64,000 bases of DNA, taken from positions 6,232,498 to 6,296,497 of the forward strand of contig NW_006494943.1 of NCBI RefSeq assembly GCF_000471905.2. Reading direction: 5' to 3'. Position 1 is the first letter of the stretch; every line of letters starts with the position of its first letter. Source of the stretch: Amborella trichopoda. Lineage: Eukaryota > Streptophyta > Magnoliopsida > Amborellales > Amborellaceae. Below the pieces are notes generated by a model. It had not been told where the DNA came from, did no database searches, and saw only the letters and a program-made list of their open reading frames with translations. The translations under genes and the position numbers were made by a program. Positions 22,498 through 33,511 of the stretch are shown here, in pieces.

Positions 22498-23003
22498 GTC
22501 AGTGGGGAAGAAGGCCCCCTACTTTGTTTTTTCATTAATTTAGTAATACATTCATCTTACAACCTTAAAATAGGGTAGTTGCAATGACGCCAAACAAGAG
22601 CACCATAGCCAGTATCTGCCCTCTTCGCGAGAACATCATCAACCATATTTGCCTCACGATAAACATGTACAATAGACCATCGATAAGTAGAGAGTCTAAT
22701 GCATCAATTGTCAGCATTCATCTATAACCACCACGGAGCACCGCAATGATTCTAAATACCATTTCTTTTAGGACCGATTATTGGGATGAATAGACCGCAT
22801 TGGTCAAAAATTACCTATCTCAATCAAATCCTATAACTCACTCGGCCAATTCCCTTTACTAAACCAGGAATCGAACCATTCCTCGCTATATGTTGATTCA
22901 TGACACATTAGTATCAAATTTTATGTTGATTTACATTATGAAAACTTTGATCATTGGATCTCTTTTTCCCATTTTTTCTTCATTTTTCATTCTTCTCTTC
23001 GTC
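22498..23003 (-). repeat. Array module c, copy 1 (non-LTR RNase H fragment)
   Basis: On the minus strand around 22690-22560 it reads SIVHVYREANMVDDVLAKR followed by an uninterrupted stretch to a stop. This matches the HVYREAN...ADxLAK ending of RNase H domains at the C-terminus of plant LINE-type reverse transcriptase proteins. Also present at 24293-24816 and 25388-25909, and flanked by GTCAGTGGGGAAGAAGGCC on one side and a CATCATTA-type end on the other. Confidence 0.7.
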
Positions 23004-23760
23004 ATTAGTGGAAGAGAACTTTGTTGCCCCGTTGACGTAGACAACTTGCCAGATCACATAAATCTTTGTGTCTCTCTTCTTTTATTTTCTGTATTATTTT
23101 TCTTTATCTTATTTTTCTCATACATTAGTCTTTATCCTCTACACCTCTCTCTTTAAAATTCTTTACCCATCCCCCTCAAATATAATCTCTCTCTCCTTCC
23201 TGCTCAAAGCTCACATCTCTTTCTATCTCTTCCTTTGTCTTTCTCTCTCTTTCTTGTTTTAAAAATTGCATGCCTAAATCCTCTCTAGGTATTGAACTCT
23301 TTTTATTGTTGTAACATAAGTCCACCCCTTAACCTTGGCTCAATAATGTAGGATACACATAATAAGACACGGCTTCAAAAAACCATGCTAGAAGCATTTC
23401 TTTGACTTCAATTTACAAAAATATACTTTTTCCATTCTAATGAATAAAATCCAAAAATAAAAATTTGAAAAAGCAAGGTATTTTTTAACCCCATAAATAT
23501 AAGTCATCCATTTGATGGGACTATTATATCTAGACCTTAGAGGGAATTTCTTTGTCTCAAATTTTGTAGAGGGCCTTATTATCAACATATGAAAAATTCT
23601 AAAAAATGAATAAATGATTTTGAGTTCTTAAAGACTTAGATCTCAATGCCCACCTAATTGATGGCTTAAATTCAGTGTTAGAGGGACTCATGTTAAAAAT
23701 TTTCTAGCATGCAAAATTAATTTTCCTTTTTTAGGACCGATTGTTTTGTTTTGGGTCAGT
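23004..23760 (+). repeat. Array module a, copy 2
   Basis: Near-identical to 21743-22497 with small differences, such as CCCGTTGACG for CTCGTTGACG and AATAATGTAGG for AACAATGTAGT. Here it is followed by module b, not c, and preceded by module c. Confidence 0.85.
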
Positions 23761-24292
23761 GTTTTAAAACCGTGATTTTCAATCCGGATCGCAAATCCAT
23801 ATGTGAATCAGATTGTTTTTTTTTGGGGAAGATTTCTATGCTTTCCCCACAGCATAAAACTTATAAACTTTCTATTATCCAACCGTCCATGTTGAATGGA
23901 CGCTAAGATTGCCCCAATCACAATGTCACATCTCTATACTTTTTTTAAAAAAAAAAATTTCTATAAACTATTTTAACAGCAAAACTTGAAAGTTCAATCC
24001 TCTATTAAACTCGCACTTGCGAAAAATATTAAAAAAATATTTCAAATAAAATAAAATGACCAAAATACGCCTGAAAATTTCAAGGGGTATTTTGATCATT
24101 ATATTTTCTTAAAAAACTATTTTTAATATTTTTATAGGTGCGCCCTAATAAGAAGATGGCACGTACCAAATTTCATATTCATACAATTTGTATAAAAAAA
24201 CTAAAAATAAAATATTTTGAGACGTCGGATCTAAGATCAAACGGTGAGTGGCTCTCTTGATCAAAATTGGATGGTTGTTTTTTATTGGGTAA
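23757..24292 (+). repeat. Array module b, copy 1 (hAT end plus MITE family B)
   Basis: Begins CAGTGTTTTAAAACCGTGAT, a hAT-like end, then AAGATTTCTATGCTTTCCC and the MITE family B body (CAATCACAATGTCACATCTC, AGATGGCACGTACCAAATTT, CTAAGATCAAACGGTGAGTGG). It is cut at TTGGATGGTTG before the MITE's far end. Confidence 0.75.
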
Positions 24293-24816
24293 GTCAGTGG
24301 GGAAGAAGGCCCCCTACCTGGTTTTTTCATTAATTAAATAAAAACGTAATACATTCATCTTACAGCCCTATAATAGGGAAGTAGCAATGACGACAAACAA
24401 TAGCACCATAGCCAGTAGCTACCCTCTTGGCGAGAGCATCATCAACCATATTTGCCTCACGATAGACACGTGCAATAAACCATTGATAAGTAGAGAGTGT
24501 AGTGCGGCAATTGTCAGCAATCATTTATACTGCCACGGAACACAGTGCTGATTCTGAATACCATTCCTTTTAGGACCGATTATTGGGATGAATAGACCGC
24601 ATTGGTCGAAAATTAACTATCTCAATCAAATCTTATAACTTACTCAACCAACTCCCTTAACTGAATCAGGAATCGAACCATTCCCCTGCTAATATGTTGA
24701 TTCATGAGACATTCGTATCAAATTTTATGTTGATTTACACTATGGAAACTTTGATCTTTGGATCTCTTTCTACCCATTTTTTTTTCATTTTTCATTCTTC
24801 TCTCCATCATTATGTT
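24293..24816 (-). repeat. Array module c, copy 2 (RNase H fragment)
   Basis: Same LINE RNase H fragment as 22498-23003 (VYREANMVDDALAKRVATG on the minus strand, about 24475-24415), nearly identical to the copy at 25388-25909. Confidence 0.75.
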
Positions 24817-25387
24817 CAGTGTTTTAAAACCGTGATTTTCAATCTGGATCACCAATCCATATGAGAATTGGTCGAGACCAAACTAGTTTTGAGATGTATG
24901 GATACCAGCCTGATTGCCCTAATCTATTGTTTTTTGGGCAAGCTTTCTATGCTTCCCCTACAGCATTAAACTTATATACTTCCCCTTATCCAACCGTCCA
25001 TTCTGAATGGAGGGTTAAGATTGCCCTAATCACAATGTCACACCTCTACACTATTTTATTTTTAATTTTTTTTACACCAAAATTTGGACATCCAATCCTC
25101 TATTAAGCTCGCACTAGCGAAAAATATTAAAAAAATATTTCCATTAAAATAAAATAACAAATTACCCTTGAAAGTTTTAAGGGGTATTTTGGTCATTATA
25201 TTTTCTTAAAAAAAAATTATTATTTTTATAAGTGCGCCCTCAATGAGAAGATGGCACGTACCAAATTTCATATTCATACAATTTGTATAAAAAAACTAAA
25301 AATAAAATATTTTGAGACGTCAGATCTAAGATCAAACGGTGAGTGGCTCTCTTGATCAAAATTGGATGGTTGTTTTTTATTGGGTAA
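24817..25387 (+). repeat. Array module b, copy 2
   Basis: Starts CAGTGTTTTAAAACCGTGAT at 24817, 1060 bp after the first copy, and is again truncated at TTGGATGGTTG and joined to module c. Confidence 0.8.
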
Positions 25388-25909
25388 GTCAGTGGGGAAG
25401 AAGGCCCCCTACCTGGTTTTTTCATTAATTAAATAAAAACGTAATACATTCATCTTACAGCCCTATAATAGGGAAGTAGCAATGACGACAAACAATAGCA
25501 CCATAGCCAGTAGCTACCCTCTTGGCGAGAGCATCATCAACCATATTTGCCTCACGATAGACACGTGCAATAAACCATTGATAAGTAGAGAGTGTAGTGC
25601 GGCAATTGTCAGCAATCATTTATACTGCCACGGAACACAGTGCTGATTCTGAATACCATTCCTTTTAGGACCGATTATTGGGATGAATAGACCGCATTGG
25701 TCGAAAATTAACTATCTCAATCAAATCTTATAACTTACTCAACCAATTCCCTTAACTGAATCAGGAAATGAACCATTCCCCTGCTAATATGTTGATTCAT
25801 GAGACATTCGTATCAAATTTTATGTTCATTTACATCATGGAAACTTTGATCTTTGGATCTCTTTCTACCCATTTTTTTTTTTTTTCATTCTTCTCTCCAT
25901 CATTATGTT
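25388..25909 (-). repeat. Array module c, copy 3 (RNase H fragment)
   Basis: Near-identical to 24293-24816. Modules b and c together form a ~1093-bp tandem unit (24817-25909). Confidence 0.8.
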
Positions 25910-26534
25910 CAGTGTTTTAAAACCGTGATTTTCAATCTGGAACACCAATCCATATGAAAATTGGTTGAGACCAAACTAGTTTTGAGATGTATGGATATCA
26001 GCCTGATTGCCCTAATCTAATGTTTTTTGGGCAAACTTTCTATGCTTTCCCTACAGCATAAAACTTATATACTTCCCCTTATCCAACTGTCCATTCTGAA
26101 TGGAGGACTAAGATTGCCCTAATCACAATGTCACATCTCTACACTATTTTATTTTTATTTTTTTTTACACCAAAATTTGGACGTCCAATCATCTATTAAA
26201 CTCGCACTAGCGAAAAATATTAAAAAAATATTTCCAATAAAATAAAATAACAAATTACCCTTAAAAGTTTCAAGGGGTATTTTGGTCATTATATTTTCTT
26301 AAAAAATTATTTTTAATATTTTTATAGGTGCACCCCCAATGAGAAGATGGCACGTACCAAATTTTTCATATTCATATAATTTGTATAAAAAAAACTAAAA
26401 ATAAAATACTTTGAGACGTCAGATCTAAGATCAAACGGTGAGTGGCTCTCTTGATCAAAATTGGACGGCTGGATGGTAGGGGAAGTATAGATCTTCTATG
26501 GTGTAGGAGAAGTCTAAAAACATTTTCCATGTTT
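25910..26534 (+). repeat. Array module b, copy 3, with complete MITE family B
   Basis: hAT-like end at 25910, then a full MITE from about 26028 to 26528. Its ends pair: the left has TATACTTCCCCTTATCCAACTGTCC and the right has GGACGGCTGGATGGTAGGGGAAGTATA, long imperfect terminal inverted repeats. The other b copies lack this right end. Confidence 0.75.
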
Positions 26535-26550
26535 TTTTAGGTTCTCTCTA

Positions 26551-27066
26551 AAGGGAAAGGTCTCTATACTTCCCCTACAGGATAGAAGATCTATGCTTCT
26601 CCTACCATTCAGTCGTCCAATTTTGATCATGAGAATCTCTTACCATTTGATCTTAGATCCGACGTCTCAAAGTATTTTATTTTTAGTTTTTTTATACAAA
26701 TTGTACGGATGTGAAATTTGGTATGTGCGATCTTATCATTGGGGCACACCTACAAAAACTATTAAAAATAATTTTTTGTTAAAATATAATGATCAAAATA
26801 TCCGTTGAAACTTTCAGGGGTATTTTGGTTATTTGATGTTATTGAAAATATTTTTTTTATATTTTTTGCTAGTGCTAGTTTAATAAAGGATTGGACATCC
26901 AAAATTTGGTGTCAAAATAGTTTTTAGAAAAAAATTAAAAATAAAATAGTGTAGAAACATGACATTGTGATTGGGCCAATATTAGCCCTCCATTCAGAAT
27001 AGATGGTTGGATAAAGGGAAGTATATAAGTTTTATATTGTAGCAGAAGCATAAAAAGCTTGCCCCT
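26551..27066 (-). mobile_element. MITE family B, inverted copy (516 bp)
   Basis: A reverse-oriented copy of the MITE at 26028-26528, separated by about 22 bp. It starts AAGGGAAAGGTCTCTATACTTCC and ends AAGCATAAAAAGCTTGCCCC. With its neighbour it forms a ~1-kb imperfect palindrome. Confidence 0.75.
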
Positions 27067-27204
27067 CTTTAACTTCCCACTCTATAAACTCTTATTTTAA
27101 TTTTTATTTTATTTTATTTATTTTTAATATTTTTTTGATCGCCGATATAGACCAAGCTAGACAATTAGACTCATTTCCAAACGTCAATCAAGATATTCGA
27201 TAAT

Positions 27205-27480
27205 GATCTATGGGTGAACGATCCGCACCGCCGATCTAAGTTTTGAAATCTACGGGTGAACGATCGGCACCGCCGATCTAAGTTTTGAAACACTCATTCC
27301 GTTGGATGGCCGATTCTGGTGATTGGGCCTATTCGAATCAGTAGAATGGGTGGACCATCCCGAACCCAATTCTCGAAACACTTGATAAAATAAACCAAGA
27401 AGTTTATACGCACTCTCTTTCTCCCCAATTCTCGAAACACTTGATAAAATAAACCAGGAAGTTTATACACACACTCTCTC
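27205..27480 (+). repeat. Two short tandem duplications (~42 bp and ~58 bp)
   Basis: GGGTGAACGATCSGCACCGCC and GATCTAAGTTTTGAAA are repeated at about 27210-27250 and 27252-27292. CCAATTCTCGAAACACTTGAT plus AAATAAACCARGAAGTTTATAC are repeated at 27366-27420 and 27424-27478. CCAATTCTCGAAACACTTG resembles a hAT right end, the likely partner of the CAGTGTTTTAAAAC ends in the array. Confidence 0.7.
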
Positions 27481-27698
27481 TCATTGACGCATTTTTAGTT
27501 GTTAATGGGAACTCTTTTTGGCGTGATTCATCCAGTGACCAATGAAGAACGTGAGCCACCAAGGGAGACCCCAAATATGCATGCGACAGGCTTTGCTATG
27601 TTTTAGTGGGAAATTAAATATTGCAAAACACGGGATGGGACAGCCATTCACATGTTTCAAAGATCATATTTGTTAAAAAATAAATAAATAAAATTACA
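27481..27698. other. Intergenic DNA; nothing recognised
   Basis: No open frame of note, RNA or repeat border. Confidence 0.4.
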
Positions 27699-27706
27699 CT
27701 ATAATC

Positions 27707-27978
27707 TAAAGTTTTAGAAAATCAGCGGAGCAAATCGAAACAAGCCAGTTCAGATGAGAATCATCGAGGCTAGTCTAGTTTTGCCCAAATATCAAGAACC
27801 GGCTGATTCATTCGCCACAAGGTGGTTCTAGCAGGTTCACTGACAGAGAACTAGTCTCACTTTATTTTTTTACAATTTTTTGGTACCTTACTTTTTTAAA
27901 TTTTGTATTAGCCACTCTGATCTAGACTGATTTTTCAGAGAGGCAATCTTGGAAATTGAACCGTATGTTTAAACCTTG
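27707..27978 (+). mobile_element. Short non-autonomous hAT (272 bp), decayed
   Basis: The right end CCGTATGTTTAAACCTTG is the reverse of the CAAGGTTTAAAC hAT terminus seen at 28664. The left end TAAAGTTTTAGAAAATC is a weaker match. Flanks CTATAATC and CTCTAATA agree at six of eight bases, compatible with an old 8-bp duplication. Confidence 0.5.
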
Positions 27979-28368
27979 CTCTAATAGGCAATGATTTCAT
28001 ACAACCATTCTATAGTAATATGATGCAACAACCTTAAAAAAGCCTTCTTATGGCCATTTGTTTAATCCAATTTTGAAATATACACTCTTTCATTCTAATG
28101 AACAATCACAAAAAATGAAAATTTGAAAAACAACCTAGAAAGTATTTTTTTAGCTCAACTAACATAGGCCATTCATTTTGGTGATATGCTTGAATTATAA
28201 AAACTTTATTAGGTTTTTTCAAAGCAATCAAATAGATTAATAGATGGATGATGATGGAGTGGGGTTCTGGCCCACCAGCTTTGACTTGACCAGCTGTTGG
28301 GTCGTGTTCTCTACTTTCTGTATTGATGGCATGGTAATGACCTCAAAAGCACTATAATTTTTCAAATA

Positions 28369-28557
28369 GAGAAATGATCCTCTAAGACCCTCCCAGACCC
28401 ATACGTGTAGGACCCCAAAGGATCAGTGACACAAATCTCTAGAAAAGTCAGGTCCCGCACGCATGTGATAACTTTTCTAGAGATCTATGCCAATTAATGG
28501 TGATCCTTTGGGGTCCTACACACATGAGTGTAGGAGGGTCTCCTAGGATCATTACTC
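28369..28557. mobile_element. Mutator-like MITE, near-palindromic (189 bp, 9-bp TSD)
   Basis: The element starts GAGAAATGATCC and ends GGATCATTACTC. Inverted arms run about 60 bp each side, including GTAGGACCCCAAAGGATCA and its complement. TTTCAAATA lies exactly at both borders (28360-28368 and 28558-28566), a 9-bp duplication as produced by Mutator-type transposases. No coding. Confidence 0.85.
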
Positions 28558-28663
28558 TTTCAAATATAGTGCACCTTCCCAAAAATTTATATTGTCCGTA
28601 CAGCTTTCCAAAAGTAAATATTTGACTGATTGAAAAGTAAATATTTGATTGATTGATCGATAG

Positions 28664-30353
28664 CAAGGTTTAAACAAATGGCGATCCCAATCACAACCAT
28701 TCAATCTAGATCGGGTATAGGTCATACCATTATGGATCCTTCAATATATCGAGATCCGGGCAATTCTCTCCTCGAAATTCAGTTCTAGGTGATCCAGATA
28801 GGCGAATCGCTGATTGCACTATTTGAGGCACCGAGTCACAAGTTTTCAAGCATTTTGATCCAAAATTGGGGCTTTTTGTCCATCTCTAAGGCCCTTTTTT
28901 CAGATAATTATTGCTCTAGAATGATTGCAAATTGCTTATATAACCATTATGCTATCAATTTTGAAAAACATCAGATTTGGCGATCAAAATCAAGGGTTTC
29001 TTAAGCTTTTGTAGAAATTCACTATTCTATCGATTTCATCTTCGATTTGTCATCAAGTGTCCTGAAATTTGGTTTTATTTGAAGATAATTAAAACCTACA
29101 CAATATTCTATTGCTAATTTGTTGGATTAAACTAGTAATCCTCATCAATTTTGCTTCCAAATCTAAGAAATAGAAAAGTTCCTAATCTTTTAACAGTCAA
29201 CGAAAAATCGAAGAAATCAATGGGTATTTTAGTTGATTTAGATAAAAAATTAGTGGGGATTTTGATCCACAACTTTTTATCTTTGAAATAGATCAATTAA
29301 ATTTCATTTCATTTCGTAATTTTTTTTCATTGCGTATAGATCAATCAATTAAATTTCATTTACAAAAATTAATGAAAATTAATAATTTTTTAATAGATTA
29401 GGGCTTTTGATGCATTTAGGTTATTGATTCATATGGTGTGTGATTAAAGTTTTACTTTTTATTTTTTCTAATTTTATGTCACTATTTTTTCTTTTATAAG
29501 AAATCACCTTGTTTTAAGATATTTCTTTGAAATGTCTTAGCATTGAAATTTATGAAGGGTTTCATTTTTTTATGTTATAATTTGGTAGTGTTTTTAATAG
29601 TTTTGGTTACATGTTTGACGTAATACTATAATATCATATTATATTATATTACACATTAAGAAGAAAATCTTGTATTTTATTTATTAATTTGTTAGTATTT
29701 AAATTATGAAATATTATAATATTCTATTATATTATACATTAAAAAGCAAATCTTGTATTTTGTATATTAATTATTTGTATTTAAATTACATGATGTATTA
29801 TTTTTTGTTATAGTCGTATATAAGATTTTTAAAATTAGATGATATAAGACAAAGTTTAAACTTATTCTTATTTGTATAGTAAAATAATAATAAAATATAC
29901 ACTAATAATTTCAATTTTAATATATAATAATATAGTTCGTTATGTTTTGATAGTTTTTTATGAGTAGAGAGAATTAACAAATGTTTGATGTAATACTAAT
30001 TTTGCTTTATAAGGGGTATTATTTTTTTTAATCTTATAATATAAAACTATTTTATGGTATTTTTTTAATTATATCTAATACAATATCATAATATTATATT
30101 ATAATTAATCATTATACAAACATCCAGATAGGGAAACATCACCTCAATAGTCACATATTTATGCAAAATAACAAAAGTACATAATATAACAACCCCAAAT
30201 TTTTTTAGAAACTCAAAAAACATTATTTTTAGAGAACTTTCGTGATTTTTTGAATTTGTTTTGGGCTGAGACCCGCCAATCCGCCTGATTCTTCAATCCA
30301 ACACGTTTTTGAGGTGGCCGATTCAGGTCACCGATCTATTTTTTTAAACGTTG
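28664..30353 (+). mobile_element. Non-autonomous hAT (1690 bp, 8-bp TSD ATCGATAG)
   Basis: Begins CAAGGTTTAAACAAATGG and ends CTATTTTTTTAAACGTTG; the reversed right end CAACGTTTAAAAAAATAG pairs with the left. ATCGATAG stands at 28656-28663 and 30354-30361. Inside there is only AT-rich DNA and no transposase. Its second half (about 29790-30030) matches 35270-35555, placing it in the same family as the hAT shell that hosts the MULE. Confidence 0.85.
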
Positions 30354-30361
30354 ATCGATAG

Positions 30362-30955
30362 GATTTTTTTTTTTTTCATTTCATGTTTCAATTTGATCAC
30401 TCCGTGTTTTTGTAATTTCCATTTTATAAACTTAAATATTTAATTGTCTGAAAGTGGTCATGATAGTTTGGATAAATGATACTTTTATAGTTTTATGTGA
30501 ATAAGATAAGTAGAATGGGACCAATGTTTTAGAAAACGAATCCGCAACATAAATCTTCCATCTAGAAAATCATGTCAAATCTGGCTAAATCTGGCCTTAA
30601 AAATATTTTAAAAACTCCTTAAAAAAATTTTAAAAACTTCTAAAAGACCTTTAAAATATGTGTTTTTGTGTTTCTAAACAAAAGGGGGATAGTACATTAT
30701 ATAATTCATTATTTTGCAAAAATACGTGCATATTGGAACATTGTTTTCATGTTTAAATGTCTACTGACCACGTTACATTTGGAACAAAAAAAGAGCATAC
30801 AACCATCATGGATATGAATATGATACGACCTAATACCATAATGAAAGAGGGCATGTTTTTCATCTTCATTATGGTGTTGCCAGTCGTTGAATTGTCTAAG
30901 CAATTCATGTACGCCTCAGGATTGCAACACCAAATTGACTATGCACGAGTCCTGC
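30362..30955. other. AT-rich DNA next to the hAT relic; no gene recognised
   Basis: No domain or RNA recognised. Might include the 3' end of the minus-strand hAT relic that follows. Confidence 0.4.
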
Positions 30956-32820
30956 ATGGTTGGTGAATTATTGCTCTCGTAGCCCAAAATATTCAAGGCT
31001 TGTCCACCCCTTGTACTAACCCCTACCCTCTTGCTCACCCTAACCCTTTCGTTGCTAGGTCTCAAATTGCGTATATCTTGGTTGGGACTGGACGGCCTCA
31101 TAATCATATTCTCTCATATCCACCCATACCCCTTTCTCACACTTCTTGGATAAGTGCAATATCGCTTATATCTCCAACGCATTGTAGATATTGTCGTTGG
31201 GGAACTTCGTCCTCCTTGCTTCTTAGAATCTTTTTCTTCTTGCTCATCATCAATTGCATCAAGGAATGCTCTCTTGCATAGAATTAGATCCTCTTCCTCC
31301 ACTACCTACTACTCAGATGTATTTGCTATAAATATGGCATCTTGGTCGAACGAATTGTACTCCTCAATCTTCCTTTTTATTTATCATTATCGGAGCTTCG
31401 AATTGTAATGAACGTAAATAAGCTTTCGAGTTCTCACTGCAATCATCTGATTTCTCTTAGGAGTGTGTATCCACTAGAAGGTACCTAAATTTTGCTCATA
31501 CTTAATAGCAAAAATATGTAAGGGAAAATACCTTAATTGCCATTAATTTTAAGTGAGGTGTGTTAACACCATAATACTCCCACCATTTAGCTCAAATGAA
31601 ATGCAAAGGGTGTTGCAAGAAATGGCTGAAATATTTCATTAGGTGAATGATGTGAAGAAAAAAAATGTAATTAAATAAGAGATTACCTAGCTGTATTGTA
31701 TTGCAAGAAATCTTAAACTATTCTTTAATCATGTCTCATGGACTTTCAATAAGAAAGTTTATTTGGACTTTCAGGGCAATAAATTGTCCCACTAAATTAT
31801 CTCATGGACTTTCAGGGCAATAAATTGTCCCACTAAACATCACTCGTGATGGTGGTGCCTATTCTCAGCCAACTCTCCTTAAACTTTGCAATTCATTTAT
31901 TAATATCATCAACCTTTTCTATAAGATTGTCCCACTAAGCTCATATGTTGCATGGGCTTCATCATATTCCTTGCTTCTAAATTGCAAAGACCATAGACCT
32001 GTAATATGCATCGTTGGTTGTGTTGAAGGGGATCGGTTATCGTAGAACCATTTCCCAACAACCCTTATTCATTATTTGCCTTGCACCTTTGAGCACACCT
32101 CCAAAGATCATCGGTAGCAACTTAAGTTTCGAGATGAATTGGTCTATACGACCTTGAGCCATTGGCCACATCTGAAGTATAGGATGAGATTGCCCAAGAC
32201 AACCCTTCTGTTGTAGTAGAAATGGCACCAAATTGTCCTACACCCCCATGCATGCCCATACTAGGCGCTTTCGTAAATACCCATGGTGGGCCCTACATAT
32301 ATATACTTGGATGTGCCCCTCCATTCATGCACATGTATTAACCACCATACATACCCATCATGCTCTCTTGACAGTGCACTTCTTCCGAACTTGCTCTCAT
32401 CACAAGCTCCATGTCAAGGTTGAATTGCTCGTCTGGACCCATCCCACATGATGGCACATGGAGACTGGCGATCTCCTCATCCATCTTCTATTTGGCTATT
32501 TTCTTATCCTTATTAGCCTAAAGAAGAGTCGCCATATACTTCCTCACATGGCTAGGTGCATTATTACATGAAACAACCTCCCCCATGACCTCTACCAAGT
32601 GCTGCTTGAATAGATTTACTCTACTACTTTGAACCATGTGGTAGTAATTGTAATCTATTGTCTTCCTTGTTTAGATCATATATAACCCCATGTTGCCATG
32701 CAGGGTCTTCCTTAAATTGAGATATTATTTTTGAGAGGTTTTCTACTGAACTCAAGTAATTTTTTTTCATTTTTCCTCTATTTGATGTAATGTACAGGGT
32801 GTAAAACAATTTTCCCTAAA
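30956..32820 (-). pseudogene. Internally deleted hAT transposase relic
   Basis: Reading leftwards from about 32730, the N-terminal part shows DPAWQHGV, a BED-finger start as in the element at 13145, then NAPSHVRKYMA-like text and Met/Gly-rich MHGG/MYGG linker pieces. MAQGRIDQFISKLK and GVLKGARQIMN at about 32165-32060 match the DUF659 start. The RNase H-like core is missing. At about 31500-31400 the dimerisation end appears (FWWIHTPKRNQM, RKLIYVHYNSKLR), then the acidic tail EEEDLILCKRAFLDAIDDEQEE (31290-31210). Many stops and frameshifts. It is the same hAT lineage as 10635-17257, inverted, with the catalytic centre deleted. A 32-bp phrase (GGACTTTCAGGGCAATAAAT) is duplicated at 31769 and 31807. 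Confidence 0.75.
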
Positions 32821-32986
32821 CCTTCTACGGTTTTCGGATGAAGAAAATAGTAGTTACAAGTTACAACTGCTTTGTTCTAAGTAATAAGTTGTAACTTAAT
32901 ACTATATAACATTTTGTAAGTTACAAGTTGTGTTGTTTTACAATCTACTGCCACTATAATATTTTGTAACTAGAAGCTATTGGCCA

Positions 32987-33503
32987 TAGGGGTCGCAATG
33001 GGTTGGATCCGGTTGGACCCAGACCCGGACCCAGACCCGAATATATTTGGGTCCAGGTTTTTGACTTGGACTTGACCCATTGGGTCCAAAAGTTAGACCA
33101 TACCCGTACCCGTCGGGTCTCAGGTCTATCCCATTGAGTCCTTGCTCTGGTTGGTTCCATTGCACCTATCACTATGAGTTTGTTTTTTTTTTTTGCCCTT
33201 TTTAAAGTATCATATACCCATATTATAGGCAACAAGGACACAATCATCTGCCATTAGATGTCAAGCAATCTAATTTGTCGTTTAATAGCTAAAGATGACT
33301 ATGAATTCTTATTGTATATGATCCTTAATACACCAATACAAATAGGGCTTGAAGTATTTTATCTCCAACAGTTTATGGGTGCGGGTCGGGTCCAATCGGA
33401 CCCAGACCCGAATAGTGTTCGAGTTTAGGTTTTTGACCCAGACCCAACCTGCGGGTCCAAATGTTGGACCCATACCCGGACCCAGGCCCGGGTACCACCC
33501 CTA
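32987..33503. mobile_element. Non-autonomous hAT, GGGTC-rich (517 bp, 8-bp TSD)
   Basis: Starts TAGGGGTCGCAATGGG and ends GGGTACCACCCCTA; the reverse of the end is TAGGGGTGGTACCC. ATTGGCCA is repeated exactly at 32979-32986 and 33504-33511. Subterminal regions on both sides are filled with ACCCAGACCCGGACCC-type repeats, characteristic of a widespread plant hAT (Ac-like) group, distinct from the CAAGGTTTAAA family in this window. Confidence 0.88.
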
Positions 33504-33511
33504 ATTGGCCA

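Noticed and set aside
30709-31302. Several plus and minus frames of 60-93 codons
   Set aside because: The plus-strand ones are antisense to the hAT tail; the real signal is the minus-strand acidic tail.
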